Source: Lepus europaeus
Lineage: Eukaryota > Chordata > Mammalia > Lagomorpha > Leporidae
DNA: 64,000 nt
Assembly: GCF_033115175.1 (NCBI RefSeq)
Contig: NC_084834.1
Location: 89,140,462 to 89,204,461 of the forward strand
Direction of reading: 5' to 3'
The first letter of the stretch is position 1. Every line of letters starts with the position of its first letter. The notes under the pieces were generated by a model that saw nothing but the letters and a program-made list of their open reading frames with translations, was not told the origin of the DNA and did no database searches. Both the position numbers and the translations under genes were made by a program. Below are positions 52,201 through 61,200 of the stretch, piece after piece.

Positions 52201-55200
52201 CAAGCAGGGGATTTACAGATTGAGCATTTGTAAGTCTTTATTAGTACCACACTTGTTGGCAAAGTCATTTTTAAAATCTATCAACCTGTCAGCATGCAAG
52301 GACACTGACCAAGTGCCATTAGCAAGGAGACCCCCAAAAGGTAATTGGAATCTTAAAGAAACCAGACTGACCCTACATTTACCAGGGACAAGACTACTGA
52401 TTCTGTGGGAAAATACATAGCTTAGATAACAAAGGGTTAATAATGTCTGGCTATTCCGACAAAAGCCATCTTGGTAATCTGATGATTTTGGAATTCAACA
52501 AATCTTGATGCTAGAATCCCTTTGCTTAAAATACAAAGCCAGGGGTGGATGTTTGGCTAGCACTTCGAATGCTGGGTTATATCTCTGTGTCTCATAAGAG
52601 AATGGCTGGGTTTGCTGTCCCCCAGCTCCTGCCCACTGCTGCCTGTTGATGCAGCCCCGGCAGGCAGCTGTGATGTCTCAAGTCACTGGGCTCCAGCCAC
52701 CCGTGTAGGAGACCTGACTGAGTTCCTTACTCCCATTTTTCAGGCAGCACAACCCTAATCCTTTCAGGCACTTGGAACGTAAACCAGCACATGAGAGCTC
52801 TCTCTCAAATACAAAAGTACCGCTTTATAGAACATCTGGAGATCTGTTTTTACCTTTTTGTCCATCCAGAGCAAAATGCTTTGATTCCCTCCAGCAATCA
52901 TTATTAGCTCCTTTTCTGAGGTTCTGCTTTCTGAAAGGGAAAATTAAGAGTATAGAAAATCACTTGACAATTAGGTATAGAAGGAACACTGCTCAACACA
53001 ATCAAGTCAATATATGACAAATCCACAGCCAGCATCATACTGAATGGGGAAAAGTTGGAATTCCACTAAGATCCAAAACCAGGCATGGATGCCCACTTTC
53101 ATCATCATTATTCAATATAGTCCTGCAAATTTTAGCCAGAGACACTAGGCAAGAAAAAGAAATCAAAAGGATACAAATTGGGAAGGAAGAAGTCAAATTA
53201 TCCCTGTTTGCAGATAACATGATTCTATATATAGAAGAACTGAAAGACTCCACTAAGAGACTACTGGAACTCAAAAGAGAGTTTGGTAAAGTTGCAGGAA
53301 ATAAAATCAACAAACAAAAATCAGTAGCTTTTATACACAGACAATGCTGTGGCTGAGAAAGAATTTGTAAGATCAGTTCCATTCACAATAGCTACAAAAA
53401 ATCTTAAATATCTTGGAATAAATTTTTTTAAAGATTTTTATTTATTTATTTGAGAGACAGAGTTACAGACAGTGAGAGGAAGAGACAGAGAAAAGGTCTT
53501 CCGGATGGCGCCGTGGCTCACTAGGCTAATCCTCCGCCTGCGGCGCCAGCACCCAGGGTTCTAGTCCTGGTCGGGGCGCTGGTTCTGTCCCAGTTGCTTC
53601 TCTTCCAGTCCAGCTCTCTGCTGTGGCCCGGGAAGGCAGCAGAGGATGGCCAAAGTGCGTGGGCCTGCACCTACATGGGAGACCAGGAGGAAGCGCCTGG
53701 CTCCTAGCTTCAGATTGGTGCAGCGCGCCGGCCATGGCGGCCATTTCGGGGGTGAACCAACGGAAGGAAGATCTTTCTCTCTGTTTCTCTCTCACTGTCT
53801 AACTCTGCCTGTCAAAAAAAGAAAAAAGAAAAAAAAAAAAGAAAGGTATTCCATCCGCTGGTTCACTCCCCAATGGCCGCAGTGGCCGGAGCTATGCCGA
53901 TCCGAAGCCAGGAGCCAGGAACATCCCGGTCTCCCACATAGGTGCAGGGGCCCAAGGACTTGGACCATCTTCTACTGCTTTCCCAGGCCACAGCAAAGAA
54001 CTGGATTAGAAGAAAAGCAGCCAGGACTAGAATCAGTGCCCAATAGAAGACACAAAACATAGAAAAATCCTCCATGTTTGTGGATTAGAAGAATATCATA
54101 AAATGTCTATGCTACCAAAAGCAATTTAAAGATTAATGATATCCCAAAGTACCAATGACATTATTCTCAAATCTAGGGAAAAAAGATACAAAAATTCATA
54201 AGAAACACAAGAGACACCAAATAGCTAAAGCAACCTTATATAACAAAAACAAAACTGGAGGCATCACAACACCAGACGTCAAGACATTCTACAGGGCAGT
54301 TACAAACAAAATAGCCTGGTACTGGCACAGAAATAGACATGTAGACCAATGCAATAGAACACCCAGAAATCAATTCACACATACACAACCAACTAATCTT
54401 TGACAAAGGAGCTAAAATCTGTCCCTGGAGAAAGAACAGTCTCTTCAACAAACTCTGCTGGAAAAACTGGATCTCTGCATGTAGAAGTATGAAACAAGAC
54501 CCCTGCCTTATACCTTATACAAAAATCAATTCAAAATGGATCAAAGACCTAAATATATGACCCGATACCATCAAATTACTAGATAATATTGGGAAAACTC
54601 TGTAAGACATTGGCATAAGTGAAGACTTCTTGGAAAAGACCCCAGAAGCACAGGCAATTGAAGCAAAAATAGGTAATGAGATTACATCAAGCTAAGAAGC
54701 TTCTGCAGTGCAGAGGAAACACAAAAAAGTGAAGAGGCAACTGACAGAATGTGAGAAAATATTTGCAAACTATGAAACTGATAAAGGATTAATATTGAGA
54801 ATCTATAAAGAGCTCAAGAAACACAACAACAGCTAAGCAAACAATACAGCAAAGAAATGGGCAAAGGACTTGAACAGGCATTTTTCAAAATAGGAAATTT
54901 AAATCTCCAACAGACACATGAAAAAATTCTCAGGATCACTAGCCATCAGGAAAATCAAAATCACAATGAGGTTTCACCTCACCCCAGTCAGAATGGTTTT
55001 CATACAGAAATCTAAAATAAATAAATAAATACTGGTGGGGATGTGGAGAAAAAAGTTCCCTAATCCACCACTGGTGGGGATGGAAACCAGTATAGTGACT
55101 ATGGTAGACACTATGGAGATACCTCAAAAGCAGAAAATAAATCTACCATATGACCTAGAAATCCCACTCTTGGGAATTTACCCAAACCAAATGAAATCAG

Positions 55201-58200
55201 CATTATTAAAGAGTTCTCTGTACCCCATGTTTATTGCAGCTCAATTCACAATAGCTAATATATGAAATCAATCTATATGCCCATCAACCAATAACTGGAT
55301 AAATAAAACGTGGTATATATAAACTATGGAATAATACTGAACTGTAAAAAAAGAATGAAATCTTGTCTTTTGCAACAAAATAGATGCAACTGGAAACCAT
55401 TATATTTAGTGAAAAAAGCAAGTCACAAAAAGACATTATGTTTTCCCTGATCTGTGGTAACTAATAGAGTACAAAAAATGTAATGTATAATTATTTGCAT
55501 TGCAATCTGCATAAAATTATTCTTGTGCACAAACTGTTGAGAGAAAATGGCTTCAAGTCTAAATTAACTTAAATATTATCTTGTAATCACAAAAAAGAAA
55601 ATAAAAACAATGTGTACCATAAAAATGCAATTTTGTTCAAATCAGTTTTCAAAGAAATAGAAATTTTTGATAAAATATTAAATTAACTGATTTTTATAGT
55701 CAATGAGATAATGTTCACTTTTGTAGCCTATGCACATCTCTATATTTCTTAAGTTTTATGCAAAAAAAAAACTGTGTTACTTTTAGAATCTAGAAGGAAC
55801 ACACAAATTCTGATTGAAAGAAAAAAATTTGTCAATTGGAAAATAAATGTCCAAGAAAAAAAGTCGTTTGGCACAAGTGCTCACATTCTATTTAAATTTC
55901 AGGTTCCTCTTAAACATTGTCTTTTTATCTTTGTTAGTACAAAAATATTCAGCAAATTTCCCATCAACTAAATAGAACTATATATACTTCAATGTAAAGT
56001 ATAATTGGTAAACGCAGGTGATTGATAAAGTTGACATGCATCATCAGTTTAATTTATATACATGATATCAATGTCTGTACAGAAAACGCAAATATTTAAT
56101 GAGTTAACTGTTGCCTAGTTTAATTCAGCCTCCATTACTAAAAACCACAATATCAAGACTGCCTCCATGATTGCTGGCTGTGAAGAACATAAACAAGTGC
56201 CCCAAACCTATGTAACTCTTCAAAAGAATTATAGCTCCTTTCCCCGGAAATGAGAGGATTCTATTATTTCAGGTCACCAATAGGATTTAGGAAACAAGCA
56301 GCAAAAATACTCCACAGCACTTTTACAGTAGAGTGTTTGAGAACGCCCAGGCTGAGGACACACAGAGCACAGTCCAAATTCCAGCCAAGGGCCAGGCACT
56401 GTGGCACTGCTGGTTAAACTGCCACCTGCAATGCTAGTATCCCATATGGACACTGGTTCCAGTCCCAGCTGTTCCACTTCTGATCCGGCTCCCTGCTAAT
56501 GCACCTGGGAAAGTAGCAGGAGGTGTCTCAAATGCTTGGGCCCCTGCACACAAATGAGAGACCCAAAAGTAGTTCCTAGCTCCTAGCTTTGGTCTGGCCC
56601 AGCCCTGGCCATTGCAGCCATTTGGGCATTGAACAGCAGATGGAAGATCTTTTTCTCTCTGCCTCTCCTTCTCTTTCTCTTTAACTGTGCCTTTCAAATA
56701 AATAAATAAATCTTTAAAAAAAATATATAGCCGAACCACATCCCCATCTCTCTGTCTCCCCAGGTCTCTGTATCCTCCAGTAAAATGGGAGTGACAGACC
56801 ACATCTCCCAGAATGGTAACAAGGATTGATTAAGAAAACAAGGTAAGTGCTGAGCAGCTAGCCATAGTAGCTGGTATGAGTTAGCTGCTCTTGTGAGTTT
56901 TACACAACTGTGGGTCAACTTAACCACACAGAAAACCAACCACCATGAAATTAATAAGTGCCTTGCAAATTGGCAACAAAGCTGCATACACTTCTGAATG
57001 CAAAGAATCTATTTTTTGTTACCATTCAAATTCACAATAATCCTATTCTGGAGGAGTAATGGAAAAGTAATGTTTATTTTGGCTTGATAGATTATCTTGA
57101 ATCTTTTAAACTGTTTACAGATAAAAAAAAAAAATGAAACCAGTGTTTAGAGAAACTCCCTTCACAGTCACACACACTTTCTCTAACAAGGTATTATGCT
57201 AAATCCTGTGTGCCTATGCAATTTACCAAATTTGAGTTCTTCTTTTGATGACAACTTCATGGGGAGTGGTGCCAGCTGGTTCTGTGTCCCACGGCTCCCT
57301 AGTTGTCCTTCTTTTCCAGAACCAAAGGAAAAGACCTTTCCCAAGCCAAGGACGTAGGCGAGTGTGTGCCACCTGTGAAACACAAGCACATATAGCCAAT
57401 TACTAATCTTCCGTAGTGAGAATATTTAGCAATATAGGTCAGATTGCCCAATAAGAATGAAGCTTGTTACCCAACTCTCACCCACAGGCTCACCACCATC
57501 TGGAAAACCAAGAAACTACTATGTGGCTGAGAAGACTTTAGAGCCACCCCAAGTCTACTGCAGTCCCCAGTGTCATACCTTAGCAAACGCTATCCCATCT
57601 GCAGAGAACAAACACTTCCCCTCTCCTCCTACTCCTTTTTCAAGCCTTGACTTGAGTCACCTCCTTAGCAACCATTCCTGAACCCCTACCCGTCTCCCCC
57701 AACCTTGAAGACTGAATTAGCCACTGACCTCCTCTGAACTCCCCTTCTATTTCCTGAAGCCCTTCACTGCACTCACTTCCTCTCTCCCCTTACACTGGTG
57801 TGCAGTGAGGAAAGTGGCCTTGCACAAACAGAAGCTGGCCTTTGACCCCAGGAACTGAAAGGTAAACTCTAAACCTCCAGAATTTCCCAAGTGGCAGAGG
57901 AGTCCTTGTTTTTCATGATGGGACCCTGAGAGCACACCTGGTTGTGACTCACAGAGAGCTCCTTGGGCTTATGGTGTAAGTCCTACTATAGGGGGGAGAG
58001 GATAGAGACGCAGCATGATTACATGAGCAATGATTCAATCAGTCGTGCTTACACAAAGAAACCCCAGTAGAAACTTCAGACTTCGGTGTTGCTGGCTGGC
58101 AATACTGTGAGTATTGCTATTTATCAGGACAGAAGATGCTAATGCCATCCAGCTGCTCCAAAGGGAGCTGACAACAGGAAACTCAATTTCAACCTTTCCT

Positions 58201-61200
58201 GATCTCTGTCTTACATATTTCCTCCTTTGGCACTAATTTATATGCTTTTCCTGCAGTAAGTGTGACTGTGAGTGTAACAGTTTTCAGAAGGTTCTGTGAG
58301 TCTTCCCAGTGAGCTCTCTGATGTTAGCAGGGCACCTCAGCTCCTTCACTTGGAACACATGCCACTCAAAGGAACGTACGCCAGGAAGACACCACAGTGG
58401 TGAGAACATCTCTCCAGCTGTGAGATATCAAATGAGGTCTCAATATTGAAGAGATAATATTCTTTGGTTAAGAGAATCATATTCTAGTAATTTGATCTAT
58501 CTTAATATCAACCACTTATACAATGTGACTCCAAATCATAAAGAAATGTCCATAAACCAAAAATATGTACACTATTTTTTGGAGTAAAAGTTTCAAGAAA
58601 CTTACAAATGAACCTAATATTCAGATAAAGTCAGAATTTGCTTATGTTTACCAAGGGAAAAATTGTCCAAAAGAAGAGTAAGTGAAAATATTTCTTAACT
58701 TCACTAAGTCCCAATATCCAAAGGCAAGAATGGGACTGATGGATCTGAGACCAAAGAAAACTATCAGACCAAGAAATCTGAGCAAGAATTTTCGCCTTCA
58801 TTAAAAAAAAAAATCTGTGGAAACTCAAACTCCTCAGAACTATTCTACTTAAACCACCACTGATTGTCTTACATGTCTCTGTGACCAGAGCAGACCACTC
58901 TGAAATAATTATGGCAACTAGGAAGTATGTTGGCCTCAAGCAGCTCTGACAAAGGGTGATTACATAAGTAAGTTTTTGTGATCAGTGCTTATTCTTCCCT
59001 CAAAAATAATAGTCATTCATTTTTCCTTAAAGATGAATGTGCATCTGAATTGTTACACAGATATTCAATGCACATGCAACAGAAAGTCAACTGCATTTGA
59101 TTACGTAAAACAAAAACAAAAAACTCAGGGGTGGGTGTTTACCCTAGTGGTTACGACACTAGTTAAGATACAGGCAACCTAAACCAGAGGACCTCAGTCA
59201 GCAGGAATCCAATCACTTGAGCTATGACCACTGCCTTGCAGGTTCTACATTAGCAGGAAGCTGAAATCAGGAGCTGCAGCCATATTAGAGAGCCTGCGCT
59301 GGATACCTGGCTCCAGCTGCCCAAGTGTTAGACCTGAACTGTGTTCCCAGCTCCTGAGTTCAGCTCTGGCCCAGTCCCAGCATTGTGGGCATTTGGGGAA
59401 TAAAGTAAAACAACAGATGGAAGCTCTCTCTGTTTCTTTCTCTACCTTTCAAATAAAAAATTTAAAAATTTAAATATATTTTCTTAAAAATCAAAGAAAT
59501 GGGATGGTTTGTGGGTGGGAGGGTGCTTATGGGAGGGAAAATCACTATAATCCAAAAATTGTACTTTCGAAATTTATCTTTATTTAATAAAAGGTTTCTT
59601 AAAAATCAAAGAAAACAATGTATATACAAGATTTATTGTGATTATCTAGTAATATAAATTCAGCATTTTCACCTATTTGAACAGGTTTGATACTTTTATC
59701 TCAAAGAAACTGAGGAAAACTTTATTAACTAAGTATATTGCAGTGATTTTATGCATTTCCCTTAGGCCTTGACAACTTACCTTCCGCATGCTATCTGGGT
59801 CACTCTATTCGCTACAAGCGCAGTCACCAAACGGGGCTTTAGCTCATTCCGCTTTGATTTGTGACCAAGTTGCCCATATTTTCCAGCACCAAAAGTAAAC
59901 AGCTGCCCATCCTAAGGAAAGGGAACTTCATATCAGATGCTAGAGAAGTACAATCCTGATGCTTTGCATGAGCGAAGAATCAATCCAAGCAGCGTCAAAG
60001 GGAAGCTCCCAAGTTACCGGGAACAGCCCTATTGGTGGGAAGTGATGGCTGACTTCCCTGGGAAGTACTAACTGCCCATACTGAGTGTTCTGGCACAAGC
60101 AGGGTCACGAAGAGACCAGGGCACACCCACCTGTGTGAGCAGGGCAGTGTGGGAGCCACCGCAAGCCACAAACTCAACCTTCTGATTGTCCAGTGCTTCG
60201 ATAAGGCAAGGAGAGTCTTTATCTACACAAGGGAAAGAGCAGCTGCAGTGACCAGAGAAACGCTGAACCCACCCTGGAGCTACCGCACCTGCTTCCTCTA
60301 AGTGACTGTAGCATCGACAGTTCCATCTCATTCAGAGAGAAAAAGCCCAGTGTGGGCTTATTCAGGCCCAGGTGCTAGGCCAAAAGGTGGGGTTGGGGCA
60401 GAGACCAAAAGGGTGTCATGAGGGGTACACCCTGTGAAAAGGCCAAGCTGTATCTCAGTGCCCTGTCTTTTCTTTCTATCCCAGCCTGATTTATGGCTAT
60501 TTTTAATTTCATGTGGAGTGACTACTCATAAACATGGCGTTCCTTTCCTTTCAAATCCTCTACCATGGTATCCTTGCCTCGTACCTCTTTTTTCCTTTAC
60601 AATTTTTCAGTCAAAGCCCTTTCATTCTTTTTTTTCTCCCCTGAGTATTTTTCTAGCATGGAGTCACTGTATAGTTAGTATGGGTCCGTGTCAAGGAGGC
60701 ACGTGGAGTTGGACCAATGACCCAGAGGGACACAGAATGAGCTCCCACAGCTGGGGAAAGGAGCAGAGTGCACTGCACTTGTGAACCCTAGGATACTGTC
60801 TGGGGCCGTGAGAAACCTTACCATCTGCTCTGAGGAGGTAGAGTTCAGTAATGGGAACCACCCGTCTTTTGTGTGTATGTTACAGATATAACTAAGACCT
60901 AATGGGGGCCGGCACTGTGGTGTAGCAGGTTAAGCCTCTGCCTGTGGCACTAGCATCCCATATTGGCACTGGTTCGAGATCTGGCTGCTCTACTTCCAAT
61001 CCAGCTCCCTGCTAACGCACCTGGGAAAGCAGCAACAGATGATCTAAGTCCTTGGGACCCCACACCGGAGTGGAAGACCCAAAAGAAGCTCCTGGCTTCT
61101 GCCTGGCCCTGTCCTAACCCCAGCTGCTGTGGCCATTTAAGGAGGGAACCAGAGGATGGAAGATGTCCTTCTGTGTCTCTGCTCCTAACTCTGCCCTTCA

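Larger units (their letters stand above)
52990..55610 (+). mobile_element. L1 ORF2 fragment with nested SINEs
   Basis: The reverse transcriptase part is near 53090-53350, followed after the SINEs by the C-terminal parts (ATAGCTAAAGCAACCTTATA, AACAAAACTGGAGGCATCAC, GTTTATTGCAGCTCAATTCA at about 55230) and the start of a 3' UTR. The catalytic FADD motif reads FADN here (TTTGCAGATAAC at 53210-53221). Frames are broken. Intron 7. Confidence 0.8.
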
